Of a stretch of DNA of 64,000 bases, positions 15,242-23,848 are shown in pieces. The notes beneath the pieces were generated by a model, which saw nothing but the letters and a program-made list of their open reading frames with translations, was not told where the DNA came from and made no database searches. The DNA is taken from NCBI RefSeq assembly GCF_001708505.1, contig NZ_CP015992.1, positions 3,224,001 through 3,288,000 on the forward strand, written 5' to 3'. This stretch comes from Pseudomonas sp. TCU-HL1 (GTDB lineage: Bacteria > Pseudomonadota > Gammaproteobacteria > Pseudomonadales > Pseudomonadaceae). Position 1 is the stretch's first letter, and the number at the start of each line of letters is the position of its first letter. Made by a program: the position numbers and the translations under genes.

Positions 15242-16474
15242 TTGTTGGACAAACTGCACCTCTTCGTACCCTTCAAAACTGAGCACATCGAGCTGCTCGG
15301 CGTTGATGGCCGTGACGATCCGGTGCACGTGGTCGACCTCTCCACCCTCGGCGTTCCGCTTCAAGGGCAAATCAGCATAGGGGAGGGCGGCAAGCTCGAA
15401 GCCGACTACCTGCGGCATGCTTGGGAGTCACTGAGCACCGGGTTCACGCCGCTCGCTTTCAAGGTGTTCCATCAGTCGCTCGGTAAGCGCCTGATGCCCG
15501 GCGTCGAACTCAAGGCATCTCCGGCGAAGCTCCTGCAGGGTCATAACGTGTTTGGGCCTACCTGCATCGATAGCGGGGCGCAGGTGATGCTCAAGTGGCT
15601 TGCCGGCAGCTACCCGCAGCTGTTCGCCAAGCTCGATGTTTCGGCGACTCAGGTCTACGCCCTGGACTGCACGTATTCCAGCCGTCTCCCCGATGAGCGC
15701 ACTGCGCTTCAGGTGATCCAGGCTCTGACCAACGTCAGCAACGGTCACACCAAGAGCCGGGGTGACAACTACCAGACCTCGGCCTACTGGGGCGCAAAAG
15801 AATCCCGGCTCAAGCGGCTGAAGGCCTATCTCAAGCACACCGAGTATCAGGCTCAGCTGGACGAATTGAAGCGGGCAGGGCGTTCCGATCTGTCGGCCGC
15901 TCGGTCTGCACGGGTCATGTCTGACCCACGCCTGCAGGAGTGGGTGCGCTACCTGCTCCGTATGGAGGCCACCGTTATGCATCGGTGGCTTGAACGTCGC
16001 GGCATCCCGTCGCGGCTTGTTGATCTGATCGCTCACCAGCAGCAGCTCGCCAAGGACGGGCGGTGCCTCATTCAGGAGTGCTGGCAGGCGGTCACAGCGG
16101 ATTTGTTCGCGGCCTTTGAGGGTATCCAGATGCGAGTGATTGACGACGAAAAAGTGCTGGCCGCACTGACCGACCGACACATGAAGTACGACCGGAAAGG
16201 CAAGCCGAACGACAGCCATGCGCGGAACCTGTTCCGCACCTACCGGAGCCTGAAGGACTACGGCTGGGAAGAGACTATGGCGTCCATGGCGCGCCGCACC
16301 TTCTACAAGCACATCAACGACATCTGCGAGGCTGGCCTCTCGAAAGCCGCTCTCCAGAAGCTCCACGAGCACGACCGCAGCAACAACGTGGTTCCGCTGC
16401 TCCGCTTCGTGCAAGTCGATTTCAGCGCCCAGCGTCCCGACTGGTACGTCGAACCCAGCGTGGAGGCTGCCTGA
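15242..16474 (+). CDS. Phage replication initiation protein, II/X family (B)
   Basis: This 410-aa protein is closely related to the A protein over its length (GHNVFGPT, DCTYSSRLPDERTALQVIQ). The section near residues 300-320 is shorter and different (TDRHMKYDRKGKPNDSHA). The start is TTG at 15242, supported by the alignment with A and by GAGGAA about 10 bases upstream; no ATG is available nearby. Confidence 0.88.
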   Translation: MLDKLHLFVPFKTEHIELLGVDGRDDPVHVVDLSTLGVPLQGQISIGEGGKLEADYLRHAWESLSTGFTPLAFKVFHQSLGKRLMPGVELKASPAKLLQGHNVFGPTCIDSGAQVMLKWLAGSYPQLFAKLDVSATQVYALDCTYSSRLPDERTALQVIQALTNVSNGHTKSRGDNYQTSAYWGAKESRLKRLKAYLKHTEYQAQLDELKRAGRSDLSAARSARVMSDPRLQEWVRYLLRMEATVMHRWLERRGIPSRLVDLIAHQQQLAKDGRCLIQECWQAVTADLFAAFEGIQMRVIDDEKVLAALTDRHMKYDRKGKPNDSHARNLFRTYRSLKDYGWEETMASMARRTFYKHINDICEAGLSKAALQKLHEHDRSNNVVPLLRFVQVDFSAQRPDWYVEPSVEAA

Positions 16475-16701
16475 TGCGTCCGCATATCAAGCGCCGGCTT
16501 CTGCGCATCGTCCTGAAGTTCCCGTTTCCTGCGGCCTTCCTGCTGATGCTTTACCTGCTGCTGGTCAACCTCGTCGGTGACTTCCTGATCCGGGCGAGTC
16601 ACATCGCCATCGCTCATCCGGTCAAGTTCACCGTCAGCGTGATCGTCTGTTCGGTGGTCGGTATCGCGTGCTTCGCCTTCTCGTGGAGGTGGTACCGATG
16701 A
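16474..16701 (+). CDS. Small membrane protein, 75 aa (B)
   Basis: Starts in the TGATG overlap with rep. It has a basic N-terminus (RPHIKRRLLR), then two hydrophobic segments (about 18-38 and 50-68). It replaces the 69-aa soluble protein of phage A at this locus. Function unknown. Confidence 0.7.
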   Translation: MRPHIKRRLLRIVLKFPFPAAFLLMLYLLLVNLVGDFLIRASHIAIAHPVKFTVSVIVCSVVGIACFAFSWRWYR

Positions 16702-16856
16702 TTGCCGCGACCCTGGAAACCATTTTCTGGCTCGCCCTGGGCCTGCTGGCTATCCAGCGCCTGGGCTTCTGGGCCCGTTCTCCAGCTGCTCCGCGCAGCC
16801 CCAAGTCGAAGTTTTCCAACCCGGGCAACCGCCCTTCATTCACGCCTGTGAGGTAA
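16698..16856 (+). CDS. Small membrane protein, 52 aa (B)
   Basis: Orthologue of 10158-10316, with ATGA overlap upstream. The hydrophobic segment IFWLALGLLAIQRLGFW is unchanged; the Pro/Ser tail differs. Confidence 0.72.
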   Translation: MIAATLETIFWLALGLLAIQRLGFWARSPAAPRSPKSKFSNPGNRPSFTPVR

Positions 16857-16860
16857 CGCC

Positions 16861-17199
16861 ATGTCTCTCGTTCTCGTCGGTCTTTGCCACGGTTATCACG
16901 CCAACCATCGCATGGTGCGTGACCAGTCCTTCACCGATCACCAGCTCCTGGTGGAAGTGGTCGATACCAACCGCTACGGCTTCGAAGAAACCAAGACCAT
17001 CGCGGTCAAGCTCTCGAAAGCCCATATGGACAAGGGCGTTCAGCACGTCTGGGACCAGTACAAGGGCAAGCAGGTTTCCGTCCCGGTCTTCGTCGGCGCC
17101 TGGGCCTCCAAGGCCGGCAACGCGGGCTTTGACCTGATCCTTGCAGGGGAGGGCAAGCCCCTGAATCTGCAGCTCGCCACGAAGCCTGTGGCTGCCTGA
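16861..17199 (+). CDS. ssDNA-binding protein, gpV-like (B)
   Basis: This 112-aa homologue of the A protein at 10321 has GAGGTAA before the start. It probably sequesters progeny single strands for packaging. Confidence 0.76.
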   Translation: MSLVLVGLCHGYHANHRMVRDQSFTDHQLLVEVVDTNRYGFEETKTIAVKLSKAHMDKGVQHVWDQYKGKQVSVPVFVGAWASKAGNAGFDLILAGEGKPLNLQLATKPVAA

Positions 17200-17294
17200 T
17201 GGAATTCACCCTGGAGCACCTCTACTACCTCATCTACGCCTGCGCGTTGATGGGGTGCTTCGGGCACGGCTACACAGCGGGTTATCACGTATGA
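17199..17294 (+). CDS. 31-aa membrane peptide (B)
   Basis: TGATG overlap with the ssDNA-binding gene. One hydrophobic stretch with aromatic residues (LEHLYYLIYACALMGCFG). Likely a pVII/pIX-type minor coat protein by position. Confidence 0.55.
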   Translation: MEFTLEHLYYLIYACALMGCFGHGYTAGYHV

Positions 17295-17413
17295 GCCCCG
17301 TGGAACTCGCTGTGTACGCGGTCGGCGGACTCGCAATTGCTTGGTTCACTGGCTACGGCTGGGGCTTCGCGTTGCGCTTCTGGCGCCGCATCACAATGAA
17401 GGGCTCGCTCTGA
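17291..17413 (+). CDS. 40-aa membrane peptide (B)
   Basis: ATGA overlap with the previous peptide gene. One membrane helix (VELAVYAVGGLAIAWFTGYG) and a basic tail (RFWRRITMKG), as in minor coat proteins. Directly upstream of the major coat gene. Confidence 0.58.
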   Translation: MSPVELAVYAVGGLAIAWFTGYGWGFALRFWRRITMKGSL

Positions 17414-17424
17414 AGGAAATCACC

Positions 17425-17664
17425 ATGCTGAAAAAACAACTCGCAGTACGCGCCGTCAAAGCTGGCCTCCTGGGTCTGGCCGTGGCATCCCCGATGGCCT
17501 TCGCCGCTGGTGAAGCCGAAGCCGGCCTGGAAGCGGTGAAAACTGCCGTTCTGGCCTTCATCGCCCTCTGCATCACCGCCGGCTTCGCCCTGATGGTCGC
17601 CTCGCTGGCTCCGGATGTCGGCATGGCCCTGTCCAAGAAGTGGATCAAGAAGGGCGCCAAGTAA
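17425..17664 (+). CDS. Major coat protein, pVIII-like (B)
   Basis: This 79-aa precursor has a basic signal peptide ending MAFA (about residue 27). The mature part has acidic AGEAEAGLEAV, a membrane helix (VLAFIALCITAGFALMVASL) and a basic end KKWIKKGAK. AAGGAAA precedes the ATG. It is unrelated in detail to the A coat protein and larger than it. Confidence 0.86.
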   Translation: MLKKQLAVRAVKAGLLGLAVASPMAFAAGEAEAGLEAVKTAVLAFIALCITAGFALMVASLAPDVGMALSKKWIKKGAK

Positions 17665-19031
17665 TGAGAAGGGCGGCCCTGGTACTGGCGGCCTCGGCCG
17701 CCTTTCTCTTTTCAGGGGTGTCAATCGCCGCGACCAAGGTCCCGGTCAAAATGCCTTCGGCGCGTGCCGTGGCCAATGGGGGAGGGCAGGCGGTCAAGGA
17801 TGGGGATCGGGTACGTGTGCCGGGTGACGGGCAGACCGAATACATCCAGGCAACGCCGGGTGGCACCAAGGGAACGCCGGTCAAGGTAATCCCGACCATC
17901 GATTACTCGATCCCGCGCACGATCACGCAAACGAAAAACCTGCTCAAGGCCAATGTCGGGCAAATCGTCGTCGGCGGGGTGATTGCCGGGATGGTCGCCG
18001 GTCTCGATTGGGTGATGGGTGAGGGTGGTCAGGTCAAGAAGAAAGAGCAGTCGGTCGGCGGTTTGCCAGTTTCAACTACCGGTAATACGTTTGCGCCTGA
18101 CCAGATTTGCTATCAGAAACCGGCGTCCCAGACGTTGGGCAAGGTCACCACGACTACGAATAACGGCGTGCTTTATGCGGTGATCGTTTCGCCTTCCGTG
18201 GGAAGTGCTTCGGGGTTGCCGTCCGGTTACCAGTTCAACAACAACTGTACGCAGCAGTCCAATGGCTACACCTATAACGCTCAAGGTTACTGGCCGCAGT
18301 CGGGGCACAAAGTTATTGCACTGACGGATATTCAGACGACGTTGACCCCGTTGGCGGAGGCGGATTATTCCAAGGTGGATACCTTCGTGAATGGGCAGGC
18401 CGCCGATTGGCTGAAGAATCTCCTCAAGGAATCCTGTGAGGGTTCAAACAACCCCGATGGGTGTTTTGACAGCCTTGTCGATCAGTCCGCGTTGTCAGGT
18501 CCGACCTATGTTTCGGGTCCGAGAAGTTCGACGTTGGTGTCTGGTCCTGGCGGGGTCAAGCAGGTGGAAACCCAGACCAATTTCAACATCAAGTACGGGC
18601 CGAACTATTTCACCTGGAACGCCGTGACTCAAACCACGACGGTTAACCCGGACGGCACGACGGAAACCGAAACAACGACCGAGGGCGAGGAAGAGACGGA
18701 AGAGCAGCCGCAGGAAGAGGAAGATTTGGAGCCGCCTAGTCTGGACGATGCGTATAAGCCGGTGATCGATAAATACGACTCCATCGCCCAGGACATCGAA
18801 GACGTTGACGGTCTCGCCTCGGGGATCAATTACGCTCCCTGGTATTCCTTCGGCGGCGCCTGTCACGAGATCGAGGCAGAGCTGCCGGTGATCGGCATGT
18901 GGCGGACGGCCTATTGCCCTTACATCGAGAACATGGTCAGGCCGGTGCTGGCGTTCCTGTTCTTCCTGTTCACCTGGCATCGCTGCTACAGCATGTGGCA
19001 GGAAGCGGTGCGCGTCGGGAGACCCATCTAA
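17664..19031 (+). CDS. Adsorption protein, pIII-like (B)
   Basis: This 455-aa protein starts in the TAATG overlap with the coat gene. It has a signal peptide (cut near residue 23, SIAA), a core with PASQTL and GVLYAV shared with A and C, a Gly/Ser/Thr linker, an acidic stretch (EEETEEQPQEEEDLE) and a C-terminal anchor (AFLFFLFTWHRC). Unlike in A and C there is no hairpin between coat and adsorption genes. Confidence 0.86.
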   Translation: MRRAALVLAASAAFLFSGVSIAATKVPVKMPSARAVANGGGQAVKDGDRVRVPGDGQTEYIQATPGGTKGTPVKVIPTIDYSIPRTITQTKNLLKANVGQIVVGGVIAGMVAGLDWVMGEGGQVKKKEQSVGGLPVSTTGNTFAPDQICYQKPASQTLGKVTTTTNNGVLYAVIVSPSVGSASGLPSGYQFNNNCTQQSNGYTYNAQGYWPQSGHKVIALTDIQTTLTPLAEADYSKVDTFVNGQAADWLKNLLKESCEGSNNPDGCFDSLVDQSALSGPTYVSGPRSSTLVSGPGGVKQVETQTNFNIKYGPNYFTWNAVTQTTTVNPDGTTETETTTEGEEETEEQPQEEEDLEPPSLDDAYKPVIDKYDSIAQDIEDVDGLASGINYAPWYSFGGACHEIEAELPVIGMWRTAYCPYIENMVRPVLAFLFFLFTWHRCYSMWQEAVRVGRPI

Positions 19032-19345
19032 TGGCGGCGCTACTTCAGTTCATCCTGAACATCTTTGTCTACTTCGCGAACTTCGCCATTGCCAAGTTGG
19101 GGGCTCGCTATGGCATCCGCCTTGCCCTGGTGGCGTTCTGGCTGGCCGCTGTGGCAGTGCTCACCGCGACCATCAACGGGATTCTCACTGGCCTGGTGAC
19201 GACGGTTCACCCGATTGTGCAGACCGCGCTGGGGCTCCTCCCGGCGTCCACCGGAGCGTGCATCGCGGCCCTTGCAGCGTGCCGGGCGGCCTGCTGGCTC
19301 TACGTCTCCGGCGTCTACGTCGCCAGCGTCAAGGCCCGCGTCTAG
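19031..19345 (+). CDS. pVI-like minor coat protein (B)
   Basis: This 104-aa protein starts in a TAATG overlap. Three or so hydrophobic segments; ends YVASVKARV. Same place and character as the A and C proteins, though sequence similarity is low. Confidence 0.75.
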   Translation: MAALLQFILNIFVYFANFAIAKLGARYGIRLALVAFWLAAVAVLTATINGILTGLVTTVHPIVQTALGLLPASTGACIAALAACRAACWLYVSGVYVASVKARV

Positions 19346-19350
19346 CAGTA

Positions 19351-19391
19351 GACACCTACCGGCCGGCCCTTCAGGGCCGGTGGGTAGGTGT
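19351..19391 (+). terminator. Large hairpin between pVI-like gene and zot (B)
   Basis: GACACCTACC pairs with GGTAGGTGTC, with an inner GGCC / GGCC-type stem around TTCA. No T-run follows, so it may be an attenuator or mRNA-stabilising stem that sets Zot level. The copy in B2 is 25535-25575. Confidence 0.6.
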
Positions 19392-19412
19392 CCTATCAAC
19401 TTGGAGGTTCTT

Positions 19413-20345
19413 ATGGCTGTCTACTTTGTCACTGGCAAACTTGGTTCGGGCAAATCACTCGTCGCCGTTGGCAAGATCCGCGACTACCTCTCCGATGGCC
19501 GTCGGGTGGCGACCAACCTCGACCTCTGGGTCGATGAGATGTTCACTTACCACGACAAGTCGGCGGTTCGGTTGCCGGATAAGCCCAGGGCGGAAGACAT
19601 GATGGCTCTCGGGCCGGGCTACGAGTCCGACGATCCGCGGGACAACGACGAATCCCGTTACGGGCTCATCGTGCTGGATGAGTGCGGGACCTGGTTGAAC
19701 TCGCGGGAATGGAACGACAAGGAACGTCGCAAGCTGATCGATTGGTTTCTGCATGCTCGGAAGCACCGCTGGGACATCATCTTCCTGATTCAGGACATCG
19801 AGTCGTGTGACGCTCAGATCGTTCGGGCGCTGTGCGAGCACCTGGTGGTGTGTCGGCGTATGGACCGCTTCAAGATCATGGGTTTCGGTCTGCCGCGTTT
19901 CCATGTGGCCAACGTGTATTACGGGCGCACCGCAGAGGTGAAGGTTGACCGGTGGATGTATCGCGGGACTGATCTGTTCAAGGCGTACGACACGCGCCAG
20001 GTGTTCCGCGACGGGATCGAGTTCTACGAGCAGGGGCCGGTCGATATGCGGGCGCCGTACTCGATGCTCAGCGCCTGGCACCTCAAGGGGCGGTATCTGC
20101 CGCCGTTGCCCGAGTCGGTTCCGTTCAAGCGCCGGATTGTCACCTTTGGTTTGTCGCTGCTGGTGAAACCGTTGCTTCTCGGCTGGGCGCTGACGGATGC
20201 GGACGGCATGTATCGGACGTTGTTTCGCAGGAAGTGGATGGAAGAGGAATTGGAACGGTTGCGGCAGGAACGGGCCAAGCACAAGACGCTCATGTTGGCG
20301 TACGCTCACGACCCTAAGCTGTTCCCGCCGTACATGGAGTGTTGA
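19413..20345 (+). CDS. zot: Zot/pI-type assembly ATPase (B)
   Basis: This 310-aa protein has Walker A GKLGSGKS (8-15) and Walker B GLIVLDECG (84-92), preceded by GGAGG. A hydrophobic stretch near residues 245-262 (FGLSLLVKPLLLGWAL) may be the membrane segment. The C-terminal domain is short, unlike the long periplasmic domains of A and C. Inner-membrane extrusion motor of the phage. Confidence 0.88.
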   Translation: MAVYFVTGKLGSGKSLVAVGKIRDYLSDGRRVATNLDLWVDEMFTYHDKSAVRLPDKPRAEDMMALGPGYESDDPRDNDESRYGLIVLDECGTWLNSREWNDKERRKLIDWFLHARKHRWDIIFLIQDIESCDAQIVRALCEHLVVCRRMDRFKIMGFGLPRFHVANVYYGRTAEVKVDRWMYRGTDLFKAYDTRQVFRDGIEFYEQGPVDMRAPYSMLSAWHLKGRYLPPLPESVPFKRRIVTFGLSLLVKPLLLGWALTDADGMYRTLFRRKWMEEELERLRQERAKHKTLMLAYAHDPKLFPPYMEC

Positions 20346-20354
20346 GGTGATGCA

Positions 20355-20477
20355 ATGACTGACAAGGAATTCGAAGAAGCGCTGCGCCGTGGCGCGAATC
20401 ATCCCATCGTAGCCGTGGCGGTGTTCGCGGCGGTCTTGATCGTTATGGCCATGGGTGCCCCGTTCTTTTTCCCCTAG
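20355..20477 (+). CDS. 40-aa membrane peptide next to att (B)
   Basis: An acidic/basic start (TDKEFEEALRRG) and one membrane helix (VAVAVFAAVLIVMAMG). The stop codon ends two bases before the XerC arm. Last gene of the unit. Role unknown. Confidence 0.62.
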   Translation: MTDKEFEEALRRGANHPIVAVAVFAAVLIVMAMGAPFFFP

Positions 20478-20479
20478 GC

Positions 20480-20568
20480 TTCGCATAATGGATGGCCTTA
20501 TGTTGAGCGTCGTCTGGAACATGCCACCGGCTCCAGGCGGCGCGTAACATAGGGCCGATTATGCGTAA
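20480..20568 (+). other. Folded attP of phage B at the B/B junction
   Basis: Same sequence as 14296-14384. Confidence 0.85.
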
Positions 20569-20797
20569 GCCCGATTCCCTCGAAATTCCGCAACACCTCA
20601 TCAATCAGGCACGGCTCTACGCTCCAGGGCGTACCGACCTCGATGCCGTCTGCCATCTGCTCGCTGAATACCCGAATCTCGCCTCTGAGGTGCGAAAGCT
20701 GCGTTCTCGCGTGGCTGAACTGGATCGGGAGGGGGCTGACTTCGATTCGCGGCTGGAAGCGTTGCAGGCGGCCTGTAGGGCGATTCTGGACCTATAG
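20561..20797 (+). CDS. attP-embedded small coiled-coil protein (B copy 2)
   Basis: Copy of 14377-14613. Confidence 0.75.
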   Translation: MRKPDSLEIPQHLINQARLYAPGRTDLDAVCHLLAEYPNLASEVRKLRSRVAELDREGADFDSRLEALQAACRAILDL

Positions 20798-21076
20798 TCC
20801 CTGACGCCCCTCAGTTGCACGTCCGCGAGCGTTGCGCCCGCAGCAGCTCGGACCACCTTCGCGCCATGATTACCCTACCTGGGCCCGCTGCGGGAACGAA
20901 AAGGGCACCCTTGTGGATGCCCTTACGGTCGATCAGATCTCCGAGGAAAGACCCGCCCATTTTGCCCAGCCGGGGCGGCTGGATGGTCGGGCCTGCGGAG
21001 TGGTTCCGGCGCAGCCGGGTCCACCATCTCTAATGGTGGACTTTTGTGCAACGGATGCACTTTTGGGGGGATTAGC

Positions 21077-21268
21077 TCAGTCCTTTCCAAGCACCGCTTC
21101 GCGGTATGCCTTCACGTCTTCCGCTGTCAGCGCTGAGAGGTTTTTCCAGATGAGAGCGCCCAGCAGATCGCTCTCCTTCACGTCCTCTTTTCTCTCGACG
21201 ATGAGCTTTATCCGCTTCGCGTTCAGCGCATCTACGGCTTCGTCCCGTAGGCGATAGGTCTTTGCCAT
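21077..21268 (-). CDS. Repressor candidate (B copy 2)
   Basis: Copy of 14893-15084. Confidence 0.68.
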   Translation of the reverse strand: MAKTYRLRDEAVDALNAKRIKLIVERKEDVKESDLLGALIWKNLSALTAEDVKAYREAVLGKD

Positions 21269-21425
21269 TTGTGATATTGCCTCGCCATCACGTGTGATTT
21301 CCGACAAACGTGATTTTTGCATGTGTTGCTAAATCATGTGTGATTAAGCTATAAAGTCGCCAACAATCATTTGTGATTTGTAAATGAATCACAGGTGACG
21401 CCCTCAGCGGATCGAGGAATCGGCC

Positions 21426-22658
21426 TTGTTGGACAAACTGCACCTCTTCGTACCCTTCAAAACTGAGCACATCGAGCTGCTCGGCGTTGATGGCCGTGAC
21501 GATCCGGTGCACGTGGTCGACCTCTCCACCCTCGGCGTTCCGCTTCAAGGGCAAATCAGCATAGGGGAGGGCGGCAAGCTCGAAGCCGACTACCTGCGGC
21601 ATGCTTGGGAGTCACTGAGCACCGGGTTCACGCCGCTCGCTTTCAAGGTGTTCCATCAGTCGCTCGGTAAGCGCCTGATGCCCGGCGTCGAACTCAAGGC
21701 ATCTCCGGCGAAGCTCCTGCAGGGTCATAACGTGTTTGGGCCTACCTGCATCGATAGCGGGGCGCAGGTGATGCTCAAGTGGCTTGCCGGCAGCTACCCG
21801 CAGCTGTTCGCCAAGCTCGATGTTTCGGCGACTCAGGTCTACGCCCTGGACTGCACGTATTCCAGCCGTCTCCCCGATGAGCGCACTGCGCTTCAGGTGA
21901 TCCAGGCTCTGACCAACGTCAGCAACGGTCACACCAAGAGCCGGGGTGACAACTACCAGACCTCGGCCTACTGGGGCGCAAAAGAATCCCGGCTCAAGCG
22001 GCTGAAGGCCTATCTCAAGCACACCGAGTATCAGGCTCAGCTGGACGAATTGAAGCGGGCAGGGCGTTCCGATCTGTCGGCCGCTCGGTCTGCACGGGTC
22101 ATGTCTGACCCACGCCTGCAGGAGTGGGTGCGCTACCTGCTCCGTATGGAGGCCACCGTTATGCATCGGTGGCTTGAACGTCGCGGCATCCCGTCGCGGC
22201 TTGTTGATCTGATCGCTCACCAGCAGCAGCTCGCCAAGGACGGGCGGTGCCTCATTCAGGAGTGCTGGCAGGCGGTCACAGCGGATTTGTTCGCGGCCTT
22301 TGAGGGTATCCAGATGCGAGTGATTGACGACGAAAAAGTGCTGGCCGCACTGACCGACCGACACATGAAGTACGACCGGAAAGGCAAGCCGAACGACAGC
22401 CATGCGCGGAACCTGTTCCGCACCTACCGGAGCCTGAAGGACTACGGCTGGGAAGAGACTATGGCGTCCATGGCGCGCCGCACCTTCTACAAGCACATCA
22501 ACGACATCTGCGAGGCTGGCCTCTCGAAAGCCGCTCTCCAGAAGCTCCACGAGCACGACCGCAGCAACAACGTGGTTCCGCTGCTCCGCTTCGTGCAAGT
22601 CGATTTCAGCGCCCAGCGTCCCGACTGGTACGTCGAACCCAGCGTGGAGGCTGCCTGA
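21426..22658 (+). CDS. Phage replication initiation protein, II/X family (B copy 2)
   Basis: Copy of 15242-16474, TTG start. Confidence 0.88.
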   Translation: MLDKLHLFVPFKTEHIELLGVDGRDDPVHVVDLSTLGVPLQGQISIGEGGKLEADYLRHAWESLSTGFTPLAFKVFHQSLGKRLMPGVELKASPAKLLQGHNVFGPTCIDSGAQVMLKWLAGSYPQLFAKLDVSATQVYALDCTYSSRLPDERTALQVIQALTNVSNGHTKSRGDNYQTSAYWGAKESRLKRLKAYLKHTEYQAQLDELKRAGRSDLSAARSARVMSDPRLQEWVRYLLRMEATVMHRWLERRGIPSRLVDLIAHQQQLAKDGRCLIQECWQAVTADLFAAFEGIQMRVIDDEKVLAALTDRHMKYDRKGKPNDSHARNLFRTYRSLKDYGWEETMASMARRTFYKHINDICEAGLSKAALQKLHEHDRSNNVVPLLRFVQVDFSAQRPDWYVEPSVEAA

Positions 22659-22885
22659 TGCGTCCGCATATCAAGCGCCGGCTTCTGCGCATCGTCCTGA
22701 AGTTCCCGTTTCCTGCGGCCTTCCTGCTGATGCTTTACCTGCTGCTGGTCAACCTCGTCGGTGACTTCCTGATCCGGGCGAGTCACATCGCCATCGCTCA
22801 TCCGGTCAAGTTCACCGTCAGCGTGATCGTCTGTTCGGTGGTCGGTATCGCGTGCTTCGCCTTCTCGTGGAGGTGGTACCGATGA
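22658..22885 (+). CDS. Small membrane protein, 75 aa (B copy 2)
   Basis: Copy of 16474-16701. Confidence 0.7.
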   Translation: MRPHIKRRLLRIVLKFPFPAAFLLMLYLLLVNLVGDFLIRASHIAIAHPVKFTVSVIVCSVVGIACFAFSWRWYR

Positions 22886-23040
22886 TTGCCGCGACCCTGG
22901 AAACCATTTTCTGGCTCGCCCTGGGCCTGCTGGCTATCCAGCGCCTGGGCTTCTGGGCCCGTTCTCCAGCTGCTCCGCGCAGCCCCAAGTCGAAGTTTTC
23001 CAACCCGGGCAACCGCCCTTCATTCACGCCTGTGAGGTAA
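22882..23040 (+). CDS. Small membrane protein, 52 aa (B copy 2)
   Basis: Copy of 16698-16856. Confidence 0.72.
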   Translation: MIAATLETIFWLALGLLAIQRLGFWARSPAAPRSPKSKFSNPGNRPSFTPVR

Positions 23041-23044
23041 CGCC

Positions 23045-23383
23045 ATGTCTCTCGTTCTCGTCGGTCTTTGCCACGGTTATCACGCCAACCATCGCATGGT
23101 GCGTGACCAGTCCTTCACCGATCACCAGCTCCTGGTGGAAGTGGTCGATACCAACCGCTACGGCTTCGAAGAAACCAAGACCATCGCGGTCAAGCTCTCG
23201 AAAGCCCATATGGACAAGGGCGTTCAGCACGTCTGGGACCAGTACAAGGGCAAGCAGGTTTCCGTCCCGGTCTTCGTCGGCGCCTGGGCCTCCAAGGCCG
23301 GCAACGCGGGCTTTGACCTGATCCTTGCAGGGGAGGGCAAGCCCCTGAATCTGCAGCTCGCCACGAAGCCTGTGGCTGCCTGA
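23045..23383 (+). CDS. ssDNA-binding protein (B copy 2)
   Basis: Copy of 16861-17199. Confidence 0.76.
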   Translation: MSLVLVGLCHGYHANHRMVRDQSFTDHQLLVEVVDTNRYGFEETKTIAVKLSKAHMDKGVQHVWDQYKGKQVSVPVFVGAWASKAGNAGFDLILAGEGKPLNLQLATKPVAA

Positions 23384-23478
23384 TGGAATTCACCCTGGAG
23401 CACCTCTACTACCTCATCTACGCCTGCGCGTTGATGGGGTGCTTCGGGCACGGCTACACAGCGGGTTATCACGTATGA
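23383..23478 (+). CDS. 31-aa membrane peptide (B copy 2)
   Basis: Copy of 17199-17294. Confidence 0.55.
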   Translation: MEFTLEHLYYLIYACALMGCFGHGYTAGYHV

Positions 23479-23597
23479 GCCCCGTGGAACTCGCTGTGTA
23501 CGCGGTCGGCGGACTCGCAATTGCTTGGTTCACTGGCTACGGCTGGGGCTTCGCGTTGCGCTTCTGGCGCCGCATCACAATGAAGGGCTCGCTCTGA
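23475..23597 (+). CDS. 40-aa membrane peptide (B copy 2)
   Basis: Copy of 17291-17413. Confidence 0.58.
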   Translation: MSPVELAVYAVGGLAIAWFTGYGWGFALRFWRRITMKGSL

Positions 23598-23608
23598 AGG
23601 AAATCACC

Positions 23609-23848
23609 ATGCTGAAAAAACAACTCGCAGTACGCGCCGTCAAAGCTGGCCTCCTGGGTCTGGCCGTGGCATCCCCGATGGCCTTCGCCGCTGGTGAAGC
23701 CGAAGCCGGCCTGGAAGCGGTGAAAACTGCCGTTCTGGCCTTCATCGCCCTCTGCATCACCGCCGGCTTCGCCCTGATGGTCGCCTCGCTGGCTCCGGAT
23801 GTCGGCATGGCCCTGTCCAAGAAGTGGATCAAGAAGGGCGCCAAGTAA
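23609..23848 (+). CDS. Major coat protein (B copy 2)
   Basis: Copy of 17425-17664. Confidence 0.86.
   Translation: MLKKQLAVRAVKAGLLGLAVASPMAFAAGEAEAGLEAVKTAVLAFIALCITAGFALMVASLAPDVGMALSKKWIKKGAK

Larger units (their letters stand above)
14296..20479 (+). mobile_element. Inovirus prophage B, copy 1 (complete)
   Basis: This 6184-bp unit is bounded by TTCGCATAA sites. It is the most compact of the three phages, with no intact cargo gene between the attP-embedded gene and the repressor candidate. Its replication protein is closely related to that of A, but the coat and Zot genes differ. Confidence 0.93.

Noticed and set aside
15428..16414. Leftward 328-aa open frame in phage B
   Set aside because: Antisense shadow of the B replication gene, like the one in A.
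19455..20522. Leftward 355-aa open frame in phage B
   Set aside because: Antisense of zot and crosses the att site; no start signal.
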